DNA of 16,475 nt from CAYRGQ01 sp964444885 (GCA_964444885.1 CAYUIZ010000071.1:1-16475), one strand, 5' to 3'; numbered from the stretch's first letter, positions 7,317-14,878 are shown. Notes: a model not told the origin generated them from the sequence alone. Numbers and translations are program-made.

Positions 7317-9425
7317 ATGTCAAGAGACTTAAAATTCACAAGAAACATCGGGATTGCAGCCCACATTGATGCGGGCAAGACAACGACCACCGAGCGTATT
7401 CTTTTTTATTCGGGTGTCAACCATAAGCTGGGCGAAACCCACGAAGGTTCGGCCACTACCGACTGGATGGCGCAGGAGCAAGAGCGTGGTATCACGATCA
7501 CTTCCGCGGCTGTTACCGTATTTTGGAACTACCGGGATGCCAAATACCACGTCAACGTCATCGATACGCCAGGCCACGTCGACTTTACCGTTGAGGTAAA
7601 CCGTTCGTTGCGCGTATTGGACGGCTTGGTGTTCTTGTTCTCGGCTGTCGACGGCGTTGAGCCCCAGTCAGAAACAAACTGGCGCCTAGCCGATAACTAC
7701 CGCGTGCCCCGTATTGGCTTTGTCAACAAAATGGACCGCTCAGGTGCCGACTTCTTGAAAGTCGTTAACCAAGTGAAGGAAATGCTGGGTTCGGAAGCCG
7801 TAGCACTGCAGTTGCCCATTGGCTCGGAAGACAACTTCAAAGGCGTAGTTGACTTGATCAACAACCGCGGTATTGTGTGGAACGAGCACGACAAAGGCAT
7901 GACCTTTACCGAAGTGCCCATTCCGGATGATATGGTGGACGACGTGGCTGAGTACCGCGAAAAACTGCTCGAAGCGGTAGCCGGATACGACGAGTCGTTG
8001 ATGGAGAAGTTCTTTGACGACCCGAACAGCTTGACCGAACGCGAAATCCTTGATGCACTGCGTGCTGCGGTATTGGACAACAGCATCGTGCCCATGGTTT
8101 GCGGTTCGTCGTTTAAAAACAAAGGTGTGCAGACGATGCTTGACTTCGTAATGGAGTTGTTGCCTTCACCGCTCGACCAAGAAGCCGTTACAGGTGTAGA
8201 CCCACGCACGGAGGCTGAAATTCTCCGTAAGCCGGACGTGAAAGAGCCGTTCGCGGCGTTAGGTTTCAAGATTGCGACAGACCCGTTTGTCGGCCGTTTG
8301 TGCTTTATCCGCGCATACTCCGGAAAACTGGAAGCCGGTTCTTACGTCCTGAACACCCGCTCGGGCAACAAAGAGCGCATCTCCCGTATTTTCCAGATGC
8401 ACGCGAACAAACAAAACCCGATTCCGTTTATCGAGGCGGGTGACATCGGTGCGGTGGTAGGCTTTAAAGACATCAAGACGGGCGATACCCTGTGTGATGA
8501 GAAGCATCCGATCGTACTCGAGTCGATGGTATTCCCTGAGCCGGTAATCGGTTTGGCGATCGAGCCCAAGACCCAAGCGGACGTGGATAAGTTGGGTGTA
8601 GCCCTGGCTAAGCTTTCTGAAGAGGATCCGACATTTGTCGTTAAGTCTGACGAAGAAACCGGCCAAACGGTTATCTCTGGAATGGGCGAGCTGCACTTGG
8701 ATATTTTGATCGACCGCTTGAGACGCGAGTTTAAAGTGGAAGTCAACCAAGGCGCACCACAAGTAGCCTACAAAGAAGCGATCACGGGCACTACGCAACA
8801 CCGCGAGACCTACAAGAAGCAAACGGGTGGACGCGGTAAGTTTGCCGATATTCAAGTCGTGATTTCGCCGGTTGACGCCGATTACGACAAAGGCGGCTTG
8901 CAGTTTATCAACGAGATCGTGGGCGGTTCGATTCCGAAGGAATACATCCCGTCCGTACAGAAAGGCTTTGAGGCATCGATGGCTAATGGCGTATTGGCCG
9001 GCTATCCGATTGCTGACCTTAAGGTACGCTTGATTGACGGCTCGTTCCACGCGGTCGACTCGGATTCCCTGTCATTTGAAATTGCAGCCCGTGCGGCTTA
9101 CCGCGAAGCGTTGCGGAAATGTAACCCCGTATTGTTGGAGCCGATCATGAAGGTAGAAGTATTGACACCTGAAGAGAACATGGGTGACGTGATGGGTGAC
9201 CTGAACCGTCGCCGTGGACAGCTGCAAGGCATGGATACCCGCGCCGGCGCGCAAGTCATCAAGGCCTTGGTGCCACTCTCGGAGATGTTCGGCTACGTGA
9301 CCCAGTTGCGTACCATCACCTCAGGGCGTGCCACCTCAACGATGGAGTTTGACCACTACGCTGAGGCGCCTAAGAACGTCCAAGAGGAAGTGATCGCGAA
9401 AGCGAAAGGCAAAGTAAACGCTTAA
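7317..9425 (+). CDS. fusA: Translation elongation factor G
   Basis: EF-G is the GTPase that drives translocation of tRNA and mRNA on the ribosome and, with RRF, splits ribosomes after termination. The product is 702 residues, the usual length. The GTPase motifs are AHIDAGKT (15-22), RGITITSAA in switch I, DTPGHVDF from Asp83, and NKMD at 137-140. Later domains are intact, including GGRGKFADIQVVI of domain IV and LRTITSGRATSTMEFDHY near the C-terminus. The ATG at 7317 gives the standard N-terminus (SRDLKFTRNIGIAAH). tuf does not follow; in this phylum tuf is often elsewhere. rpsJ follows after 72 nt containing a perfect hairpin. Confidence 0.98.
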   Translation: MSRDLKFTRNIGIAAHIDAGKTTTTERILFYSGVNHKLGETHEGSATTDWMAQEQERGITITSAAVTVFWNYRDAKYHVNVIDTPGHVDFTVEVNRSLRVLDGLVFLFSAVDGVEPQSETNWRLADNYRVPRIGFVNKMDRSGADFLKVVNQVKEMLGSEAVALQLPIGSEDNFKGVVDLINNRGIVWNEHDKGMTFTEVPIPDDMVDDVAEYREKLLEAVAGYDESLMEKFFDDPNSLTEREILDALRAAVLDNSIVPMVCGSSFKNKGVQTMLDFVMELLPSPLDQEAVTGVDPRTEAEILRKPDVKEPFAALGFKIATDPFVGRLCFIRAYSGKLEAGSYVLNTRSGNKERISRIFQMHANKQNPIPFIEAGDIGAVVGFKDIKTGDTLCDEKHPIVLESMVFPEPVIGLAIEPKTQADVDKLGVALAKLSEEDPTFVVKSDEETGQTVISGMGELHLDILIDRLRREFKVEVNQGAPQVAYKEAITGTTQHRETYKKQTGGRGKFADIQVVISPVDADYDKGGLQFINEIVGGSIPKEYIPSVQKGFEASMANGVLAGYPIADLKVRLIDGSFHAVDSDSLSFEIAARAAYREALRKCNPVLLEPIMKVEVLTPEENMGDVMGDLNRRRGQLQGMDTRAGAQVIKALVPLSEMFGYVTQLRTITSGRATSTMEFDHYAEAPKNVQEEVIAKAKGKVNA

Positions 9426-9444
9426 TAATCGCAAATCAATAACC

Positions 9445-9478
9445 GGTTGCCCGTTGATAATAGCTCTAACGGGCAACC
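9445..9478 (+). promoter_or_regulatory. Perfect 11-bp stem-loop in the fusA-rpsJ spacer
   Basis: GGTTGCCCGTT (9445-9455) is perfectly complementary to AACGGGCAACC (9468-9478) around a 12-nt loop. The sequence after it (ATTACTTTAAC) has no T-run, so it is not a good terminator. It ends 19 nt before the rpsJ ATG. It may be an RNase processing or barrier site, or a leader element controlling S10; the function is inferred. Confidence 0.6.
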
Positions 9479-9497
9479 ATTACTTTAACATAAGAAC

Positions 9498-9803
9498 ATG
9501 AGCCAACGGATCAGAATCAAATTGAAGTCCTACGATTACAACTTAGTGGATAAGTCTGCTGAGAAAATCGTAAAAACAGTGAAGCCTACAGGCGCCGTGG
9601 TCAGCGGACCCATTCCCCTGCCTACCGAGAAGAAAATCTACACGGTTTTGCGGTCACCACACGTGAACAAAAAAGCCCGTGAGCAGTTCCAACTGTGCGC
9701 CTACAAGCGCTTGTTGGATATCTACAGTTCTAACTCGAAAACGGTAGATGCCTTGATGAAACTCGAACTCCCCAGCGGTGTCGAGGTTGAGATCAAAGTG
9801 TGA
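9498..9803 (+). CDS. rpsJ: 30S ribosomal protein S10 (uS10)
   Basis: S10 is a 30S head protein and also, as NusE, a partner of NusB and NusG in transcription antitermination. The 101-residue product has the full family pattern: RIRIKLKSYDYNLVDKSAEK at the N-terminus, the extended hairpin GPIPLPTEKKIYTVLRSPHV, and the REQFQLCAYKRLLDI helix. S10 is normally the first gene of a long cluster (rplC, rplD, rplW, rplB and so on). Here a strong terminator begins 26 nt after the stop and the next gene is der, so S10 ends this operon. That separation is unusual, although the protein itself looks ordinary. Confidence 0.98.
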   Translation: MSQRIRIKLKSYDYNLVDKSAEKIVKTVKPTGAVVSGPIPLPTEKKIYTVLRSPHVNKKAREQFQLCAYKRLLDIYSSNSKTVDALMKLELPSGVEVEIKV

Positions 9804-9828
9804 TCCATTGGATTTCAAACTGAGAAAA

Positions 9829-9864
9829 AAGAAGCCGTTTCCGTTAGGGAGCGGCTTTTTCGTT
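9829..9864 (+). terminator. Terminator of the str operon after rpsJ
   Basis: A stem of about 14 bp (9829-9842 with 9847-9860, three G-U pairs, no mismatches) closes on a GTTA tetraloop. The A-run on the 5' side and T-run on the 3' side are both present, followed by CGTTTA. This is a clear bidirectional-looking Rho-independent terminator, showing that transcription of the ribosomal genes stops here. Confidence 0.88.
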
Positions 9865-9944
9865 TATCCCAGTCTTGCGTTCGGCAATCCGGCGGCGCGG
9901 GCGAATAGTCATCCCTTTTTTCCGCCAATTCCGTTCCTTATCCG

Positions 9945-9952
9945 TACCTTTG
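9945..9952 (+). promoter_or_regulatory. -7 box of the der promoter
   Basis: TACCTTTG matches TAnnTTTG exactly. No TTG is found at the usual distance; a T-run at 9915-9920 lies further upstream. Transcription would start near 9957, leaving about 60 nt before the ATG at 10019. Confidence 0.5.
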
Positions 9953-10018
9953 TACGATACTGCCGGATTAGGTGCCCATTTGGTTGGCCCGCCTTAAGCC
10001 GGTATGATTCCAGAGAAT

Positions 10019-11320
10019 ATGGCAAATATCATTGCAATCGTCGGACGCCCGAACGTAGGTAAGTCCACCCTATATAATCGCCTCACCGAAAGCCGCCAGG
10101 CGATCGTCGACGACTTTAGCGGCGTCACGAGGGATCGTCATTACGGTATTGGCGACTGGACGGGCAAAACCTTTACGGTAATCGATACCGGAGGCTACGT
10201 GCAGGGCTCTGAAGACGTTTTCGAAGCGGCTATCCGCGAGCAGGTACTCATCGCTATCGAGGAGGCGAGCGTTATTTTGTTTATGGCAGACGTCACAACC
10301 GGAATTACCGATCTGGACGACGCGATAGCCGATATGCTGCGACGAAGCAAGAAACCTGTTTTTGTGGTCGCCAATAAAGTGGACCATGGCCTGCTGCAGC
10401 AGGAAGCCAGCATATTTTACAGTTTCGGCCTAGGCGAAGTTTTCCCCGTGTCGTCCATGACGGGTTCGGGGACAGGCGAATTGCTCGACGAAGTCGTCAA
10501 GCATTTCGAGGAAGAGCCGGAGGCCGGCGAAGAGCTGCCCAAATACGCGATTGTGGGCCGGCCCAATGTCGGCAAATCATCGCTAATCAACGCACTCGTC
10601 GGCAAGGAACGCAATATCGTGACGCCGATTGCCGGTACCACGCGCGACTCCATCCGTATTCGGTACAACCAGTTTGGCCATGATTTTATGCTGATTGATA
10701 CCGCGGGGCTTCGTCGCAAGGCGAAAGTGAAGGAAAATATTGAATTCTATTCCGTCATGCGGACGATCAAGGCACTGGAGGAGGCCGACGTGGTCATCCT
10801 TATGCTGGATGCGACCGAAGGGATCGAAGCGCAGGATATCAACATTTTCCATCTCGCCGAAAAAAACCGAAAGGGCGTAGTGATTTTGGTGAACAAATGG
10901 GACCTGATCGAGAAAAACCACAAAACGACGGGCGTGTTTGAAGAGATGATCCGCGACAAGATTGCGCCGTTTAACGACGTGCCCATTGTGTTTACCTCGG
11001 TGACCGAGAAGCAGCGTATTTTTAAAGCGATCGAGGCCGCTTCGGCCGTGTATGAAAATAAAACCAAGCGCATTTCGACCTCAAAACTGAACGATGTGAT
11101 GTTGCCGCTGATCGAGAACTATCCGCCGCCGGCGCTCAAAGGGAAATACATCAAGATCAAATATGTCACCCAGCTCCCCGGCAAGGTGCCCATGTTTGCC
11201 TTCTTCTGCAACCTGCCGCAGTATATCAAAGATCCCTATAAGCGTTTTATCGAAAATAAATTGCGCGAGAACTTCGATTTCAACGGCGTGCCGATTCAGG
11301 TGTATTTTAGGCAGAAATAA
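10019..11320 (+). CDS. der: Ribosome biogenesis GTPase Der (EngA)
   Basis: Der is an essential tandem GTPase needed for maturation of the 50S subunit. With the ATG at 10019 the product has 433 residues and starts MANIIAIVGRPNVGKST, as is usual for Bacteroidota Der. An ATG 15 nt upstream would only add MIPEN. The first G domain has GRPNVGKST (9-17), DTGGYV and NKVD. The second, from about residue 180, has GRPNVGKSS, GTTRDS, DTAGL and NKWD. The last 90 or so residues form the KH-like RNA-binding domain (PPPALKGKYIKIKYVTQLPG onward). It has its own promoter box and terminator, so it is a single-gene unit. Its position beside ribosomal protein genes may be incidental. Confidence 0.97.
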   Translation: MANIIAIVGRPNVGKSTLYNRLTESRQAIVDDFSGVTRDRHYGIGDWTGKTFTVIDTGGYVQGSEDVFEAAIREQVLIAIEEASVILFMADVTTGITDLDDAIADMLRRSKKPVFVVANKVDHGLLQQEASIFYSFGLGEVFPVSSMTGSGTGELLDEVVKHFEEEPEAGEELPKYAIVGRPNVGKSSLINALVGKERNIVTPIAGTTRDSIRIRYNQFGHDFMLIDTAGLRRKAKVKENIEFYSVMRTIKALEEADVVILMLDATEGIEAQDINIFHLAEKNRKGVVILVNKWDLIEKNHKTTGVFEEMIRDKIAPFNDVPIVFTSVTEKQRIFKAIEAASAVYENKTKRISTSKLNDVMLPLIENYPPPALKGKYIKIKYVTQLPGKVPMFAFFCNLPQYIKDPYKRFIENKLRENFDFNGVPIQVYFRQK

Positions 11321-11351
11321 GCCGCATAAAGACGTTTTGTATCTTCTTTGG

Positions 11352-11374
11352 AGCCCGGTTAGTCCGGGCTTTTC
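11352..11374 (+). terminator. Terminator of der
   Basis: AGCCCGG (11352-11358) pairs perfectly with CCGGGCT (11364-11370) over a 5-nt loop. A short T-run follows (11370-11373), then CTATTTT. It separates der from the aquaporin promoter. Confidence 0.8.
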
Positions 11375-11420
11375 TATTTTGCCCTGTTTTCCAGCACCAT
11401 ATCGCATTTTTTTGCTATTT

Positions 11421-11450
11421 GCATTCGGTAACGATTCCGTTATATTTGTC
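11421..11450 (+). promoter_or_regulatory. Promoter of the aquaporin gene
   Basis: A TTG at 11421-11423 is followed after 19 nt by TATATTTG at 11443-11450. This full match to the phylum consensus predicts a start near 11456 and a leader of about 50 nt. Confidence 0.72.
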
Positions 11451-11506
11451 AGGTAAACCAATGTGCTCCGGCACCTATCTTTTATCTTTTTCAAAAATCA
11501 ATAAAC

Positions 11507-12217
11507 ATGGAAATTAAAACTTCAACGAAGTTCGTTGCCGAGCTCGTCGGTACGTTTGGGCTCGTGCTTTTCGGCTGTGGTGCCGCCGCTGTGGCTGGTA
11601 CGGATACCCTTGCCGGTCTTTCCGGGCTGGGGCTGCTGGGGATTTCATTCGCTTTCGGGCTGGCTGTCGTCGTGTTTGCGTATGCCATTGGCGGGATTAG
11701 CGGATGCCATATCAATCCGGCTATTACGATTGCCATGCTGGTGAACGGCAAGGTGACCGGCAAAGAAGCGTTGGCGTATATCGTCGCGCAGCTTCTAGGC
11801 GCCCTACTGGGCGCGTTTGTGCTGCAGCAGGTGCTGAGCGGGCAGCTCGGGGGCTTTACCCCAGGGGAGTGGGCCTATGGCGCCAACGGCTGGGGCGAGG
11901 GCTATCAGAATGAATATGGCATGCAGGCAGCCTTTCTGGCCGAAGCCGTCCTGACGTTTTTGTTTCTGTTCGTGATTTTCGGGGTGACCTCGAAGTGGGG
12001 CAACGGGACCATGGCCGGCTTGGCGATCGGATTGACCCTGGTGCTTATCCATCTGGTTGCTATCCCGATTACGGGAACATCGGTTAACCCGGCGCGGAGT
12101 TTTGGCCCGGCATTGCTGGCCGGAGGCGCCGCTTTGAGCCAATTGTGGCTGTTTATCGTCGCGCCCGTCATCGGCGCGGTTGCCGCGGCCTTAGCGTGGA
12201 AGGCGTTGGAAAAATAA
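11507..12217 (+). CDS. aqpZ: Aquaporin Z-type water channel
   Basis: This 236-residue inner-membrane protein has six hydrophobic helices and two half-helices carrying the NPA motifs: HINPAIT (Asn70-Pro71-Ala72) and SVNPARS (Asn194-Pro195-Ala196). The selectivity filter residues match water-specific AqpZ: Phe50, His182, Thr191 and Arg197 line up with E. coli Phe43, His174, Thr183 and Arg189 with a consistent offset. This argues for water, not glycerol, transport. The loop GFTPGEWAYGANGWGEGYQN between helices 3 and 4 is longer than I would expect. It has its own promoter, and its terminator overlaps the end of the convergent kinase gene 19 nt away. Confidence 0.95.
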   Translation: MEIKTSTKFVAELVGTFGLVLFGCGAAAVAGTDTLAGLSGLGLLGISFAFGLAVVVFAYAIGGISGCHINPAITIAMLVNGKVTGKEALAYIVAQLLGALLGAFVLQQVLSGQLGGFTPGEWAYGANGWGEGYQNEYGMQAAFLAEAVLTFLFLFVIFGVTSKWGNGTMAGLAIGLTLVLIHLVAIPITGTSVNPARSFGPALLAGGAALSQLWLFIVAPVIGAVAAALAWKALEK

Positions 12218-12236
12218 GCCGCGAAGCCAATACGAT

Positions 12237-14147
12237 TTACAACGGGATGGAAGCGACAACTTCCGTCCCTTTTTCGCGTGGCCGCACCGTGAGCGAACCT
12301 CCGAAACGCTTGACCCGCTCCTGCATCGACTGAATACCTAAACCGGATCGGTGGGCAGGATGAATGCCCCGCCCGTCATCATCAATGGAGAGTTTCAACA
12401 TGTCATGTTCCTGGTAGAGCAAAACGGAAATCCATTTGGCCTTGGCGTGCTTGATGATGTTGGTGATGGCTTCGTGCACCACGCGGAGCAATTCGATCCG
12501 TACATCAATCGCTACGTTTTTCAGTGCCTGGCTATCGATCATCACTTCCTTCTCAAAATGCCCGTCGGGCAGGGCGGTGTCCAGCAGGGCGCGTACCCGT
12601 TCGCTGAACCCTGTTTCCTCCATCTCGTCCGGCATCTCAAACCATTGATGGCTTTTCTCACGCGACGTGTTATAGGCGTGTTCAATATGGTTCCGGACTT
12701 CCGCGAGCTTGTCGGCGACGGGGGAGGCTTGGTTGTCCAGGATCAGCAACTCCAGCTGGTGCTTGAGTCCGGCCAGCGTTGCGGACAGACCATCGTGCAA
12801 ATCTCGTCCCAGACGTTTCTGTTCTTCACGGACTGCTTCGGCACGGATTTCCTCCATGGCGGTGATTTGGAATTTGGCCATGTCGTTGAGCTTGTCGATT
12901 TGCGCGCGTGCGGCTAAGTGCTTGCGTCGCATAATCCAATATACCAAGCTGACGAGCAGCATTGCTAATATGGAGATGGCAAAGATCCAATAGAGTCGGT
13001 TTCGTTTCGTTTGTTCGGACGCAAGCAGTGCGCTGTGGGCAAACTCGGCTTCCGTATGCGCATACAGCAATTCGTCGATGTCATTGACCAAGACCGCCTG
13101 TGTGGAATCCAGTTTTGCCAATGCCGCAGACGCCTGCAGGTACGCCTGTTCCAATTGTCCTTCATTGGCCATCAGTTGGCTTTCATAGCGGTAGATTGCC
13201 GCGGGATGCGTCACGGTGGAGCGCGTTTCCTTGAGGAGGGCTAAGTAATGGGCGGCGCTGTCGTTGTGGTGGAATGCGAGGTGGTGCTGTACGGCCCGAT
13301 CGAGCCAGGTAGACCGGAGCGTTTCGACAAGGGCAGGGAACCGTACGGTGTCCGGGTGCAATGCCCGTTGCATGTTCGCCAGTACGGCGGCAGATCCGGC
13401 CTCATCGCGCAGCAGCACAAACTGTTTGTAGTGGTGGATAGACTGCATGTAATAATACACCGAGAAGCCCGTGTATATTTCGGGGCCGATGTGTTGCGCA
13501 AAAGCCTCGTAGATGGATTCGGCGAGTCGTATGGTCTCTTCCAGATTGGCGGTGTCACCCAGCATGGCATAAGCATGGGCGGTCGGGTGCAGTACGTTGA
13601 TGAAGCCAGCCGCAATGTTGAGGTTGATGTCCTTTTCGCGAATCCGGCCCGGAAACGACTGAAGGTACTCCTTCTCGGCTTCGTATGTGGCAATAACATT
13701 GGGGTAGTGGTGGTTGCTGGCGTAGCTGTTGCATTTGCGCCCCGCCACCATGAGGGGCTTTTCGTTGTACAGCTCCATGATTTGCTGTTCGGCCTTTTCA
13801 AGGAAGTAGATGCTTTCCCCCTCACGAAGGCTATAATTCGCGTTATTGTTCAGGTGGATGTAGTAGTTGATCCGGTGTGCGTTTGGGACATGCGGCCGCC
13901 AAGCGAGCTGGCGGTAGGTTTCCAGCAGATTGATCAACGTGTTTTTGTCGAATAGTTTGCCATCAGCAAACGTTTGGTCCATCCATCGGTCTACACGGGA
14001 AAGGTATTCCACGTCGGGCAGCTTACCTGCGTTGAATTGCTGGGTTAACGACTCGATCGACGTTGTTTGCGAGGCCTGTGCGCGGGGGACTGTCCCTAGC
14101 AGCAAGATTGCACACAGCAATAGGTGGGTTAGTGTTGAATGGTGCAT
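12237..14147 (-). CDS. Sensor histidine kinase, HisKA_3 (NarL/DesK-like) family
   Basis: This 636-residue membrane sensor begins with a signal peptide (MHHSTLTHLLLCAILLLG, likely cut after AQA). About 350 periplasmic residues follow, helical and perhaps TPR-like. One transmembrane helix (385-405, LYWIFAISILAMLLVSLVYW) and a short helical linker come next. The dimerisation domain carries the phospho-acceptor His451 in RLGRDLHDGL, the HisKA_3 pattern. The ATPase domain has an N box (HEAITNIIKHAKA, Asn563), DDDGRG at about 589-594 and GLGIQSM at 602-608. It lies 69 nt downstream of the interrupted response regulator and has no visible promoter of its own, so it is probably the second gene of that operon. 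The kinase looks intact. The signal it senses is unknown. Confidence 0.92.
   Translation of the reverse strand: MHHSTLTHLLLCAILLLGTVPRAQASQTTSIESLTQQFNAGKLPDVEYLSRVDRWMDQTFADGKLFDKNTLINLLETYRQLAWRPHVPNAHRINYYIHLNNNANYSLREGESIYFLEKAEQQIMELYNEKPLMVAGRKCNSYASNHHYPNVIATYEAEKEYLQSFPGRIREKDINLNIAAGFINVLHPTAHAYAMLGDTANLEETIRLAESIYEAFAQHIGPEIYTGFSVYYYMQSIHHYKQFVLLRDEAGSAAVLANMQRALHPDTVRFPALVETLRSTWLDRAVQHHLAFHHNDSAAHYLALLKETRSTVTHPAAIYRYESQLMANEGQLEQAYLQASAALAKLDSTQAVLVNDIDELLYAHTEAEFAHSALLASEQTKRNRLYWIFAISILAMLLVSLVYWIMRRKHLAARAQIDKLNDMAKFQITAMEEIRAEAVREEQKRLGRDLHDGLSATLAGLKHQLELLILDNQASPVADKLAEVRNHIEHAYNTSREKSHQWFEMPDEMEETGFSERVRALLDTALPDGHFEKEVMIDSQALKNVAIDVRIELLRVVHEAITNIIKHAKAKWISVLLYQEHDMLKLSIDDDGRGIHPAHRSGLGIQSMQERVKRFGGSLTVRPREKGTEVVASIPL
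12244..12274 (+). terminator. Aquaporin terminator embedded in the kinase 3' coding end
   Basis: GGGATGGAAG (12244-12253) pairs with CTTCCGTCCC (12260-12269) over 10 bp with one G-U pair, followed by five T residues (12270-12274). It lies 27 nt past the aquaporin stop. On the other strand the same bases encode residues about 624-634 of the histidine kinase, so the sequence serves both genes. Confidence 0.78.
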
Positions 14148-14169
14148 GCGATTTGGTTAGCTGAACGTT

Positions 14170-14205
14170 CAAGGCGGCAGTACGGCGGGTTCTCCACCCG
14201 CCTTG
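14170..14205 (-). promoter_or_regulatory. Alternative hairpins in the regulator-kinase spacer
   Basis: Two stems share bases and cannot form together. GGCGGGT (14184-14190) pairs with ACCCGCC (14196-14202) over a 5-nt loop. CAAGGCGG (14170-14177) pairs with CCGCCTTG (14198-14205). Neither is followed by a T-run on the minus strand. This may tune kinase expression relative to the regulator; the function is inferred. Confidence 0.4.
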
Positions 14206-14216
14206 CCCCGGATCGT

Positions 14217-14594
14217 TTAAATGATATTAAGTTTTCGGGCGTAGGCGAGCAGTTCGGTAATGGATTTGCTGTTGGTTTTTTCCATCATCCGCCGGCGGTG
14301 CGATACGACCGTATGTTTGCTTAGGTGGGCCTTTTCTGCGGTTTCCTGAATAGAATTTCCCTGGCTGAAATGGAAAAGCATATCCATTTCCCGTGCCGTG
14401 AAAGGTACTAGGCTGCCCTCGTCCGTGCGATCCATGATTTCGGTGATGACGGGGCACAGGTACGTTTCGCCTTTCGAGACAGCCCCGATACAGGAAAGGA
14501 CCGTGCTGAGGCCCGACGTTTTACTGATAAAGGCATTGGGACGATAACTCATAATGTGCGCGATCGTGCTCCGGTTGGTTACGCTGCTCATCAT
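14217..14594 (-). CDS. Response regulator distal fragment: end of receiver plus LuxR-type HTH
   Basis: If translation restarts at the ATG at 14594, this gives a 125-residue protein. It begins just at the conserved Ser pair of beta4 (MMSSVTNRSTIA), keeps the beta5 lysine (Lys25 in FISKTSG), and carries a complete GerE/LuxR DNA-binding domain at about 63-125 (PFTAREMDMLFHF, then HLSKHTVVSHRRRMMEK). It has no phospho-acceptor aspartate. Alone it could act as a DNA-binding protein free of phosphorylation control, or join non-covalently with the proximal fragment. Both ideas are inference. The simplest alternative is that it is the tail of a broken gene, as described for the full span. Confidence 0.5.
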   Translation of the reverse strand: MMSSVTNRSTIAHIMSYRPNAFISKTSGLSTVLSCIGAVSKGETYLCPVITEIMDRTDEGSLVPFTAREMDMLFHFSQGNSIQETAEKAHLSKHTVVSHRRRMMEKTNSKSITELLAYARKLNII

Positions 14595-14600
14595 GATGAT

Positions 14601-14852
14601 TTAGGCATTGTCGGCGATGCGCCGCACCTCGTTGATCAAGGGCAGTGAATTCTGGTCCTCGAGGTAGAAGTCCAAAAACAAGAATATGGGCTCCTTCGAG
14701 TAACCGATCAGGAAAGTGGTGAGCTCCCGGTCATCACTGAACGTATGCACGGAGTGAAAAATCCCTAAGCGCTCGATCAGCGCGGAAAACGAATCAGAAA
14801 ACAGCTTATGGTCATCAAAGACAATAGCCGTATTGCGGCTGTCTACAATCAC
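14601..14852 (-). CDS. Response regulator proximal fragment: beta1-alpha3 of the receiver
   Basis: This fragment covers the first 83 residues of the receiver domain and ends at the in-frame TAA (NEVRRIADNA-stop). It contains the acidic pair and the phosphorylation aspartate (Asp61) but lacks beta4, beta5, the conserved Ser/Thr and the lysine, so it should not fold into a working receiver alone. I chose the GTG at 14852 as start because a more upstream TTG (14873) lies inside the predicted -7 box, so it could not be in the transcript. A purine-rich GGGAGG lies about 8 nt before this GTG. No ATG start exists upstream. Confidence 0.5.
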   Translation of the reverse strand: MIVDSRNTAIVFDDHKLFSDSFSALIERLGIFHSVHTFSDDRELTTFLIGYSKEPIFLFLDFYLEDQNSLPLINEVRRIADNA

Positions 14853-14870
14853 GATTGGTCCCTCCCTTAA

Positions 14871-14878
14871 CAAATATA
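14871..14878 (-). promoter_or_regulatory. -7 box of the two-component operon
   Basis: On the minus strand these bases read TATATTTG, an exact TAnnTTTG match. Transcription would start near 14866, about 14 nt before the GTG at 14852. No TTG is visible at -33, so the promoter may be weak or activator-dependent. Confidence 0.5.

Larger units (their letters stand above)
14217..14852 (-). pseudogene. NarL/LuxR-type response regulator interrupted by an in-frame TAA
   Basis: Read through the TAA at 14601-14603, the frame from the GTG at 14852 gives one normal response regulator of about 211 codons. It has the acidic pair Asp13/Asp14 (VFDDHKLF), the phospho-acceptor Asp61 (LFLDFYLED), Ser89/Ser90 (MMSSV), Lys111 (ISKTSG) and a C-terminal LuxR HTH. 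The stop is codon 84, between alpha3 and beta4. Relatives often have lysine there before IIMMSS, so AAA to TAA is a likely single change. No other frameshift or stop is present and the domains are well conserved, so the lesion is recent, a sequencing error, or tolerated. ATG ATG starts 6 nt after the stop in the same frame and could allow reinitiation. It is probably the partner of the downstream kinase. Confidence 0.75.

Noticed and set aside
8259..9050. A 263-codon minus-strand open frame
   Set aside because: It is antisense to fusA, one of the most conserved genes in the window, and has no recognisable protein features.
9426..9497. Missing tuf gene in the str operon as an anomaly
   Set aside because: In Bacteroidota tuf is commonly located elsewhere, so its absence here is not notable.
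13248..13955. A 235-codon plus-strand open frame
   Set aside because: It is antisense to the periplasmic part of the histidine kinase; no domain or promoter supports it.
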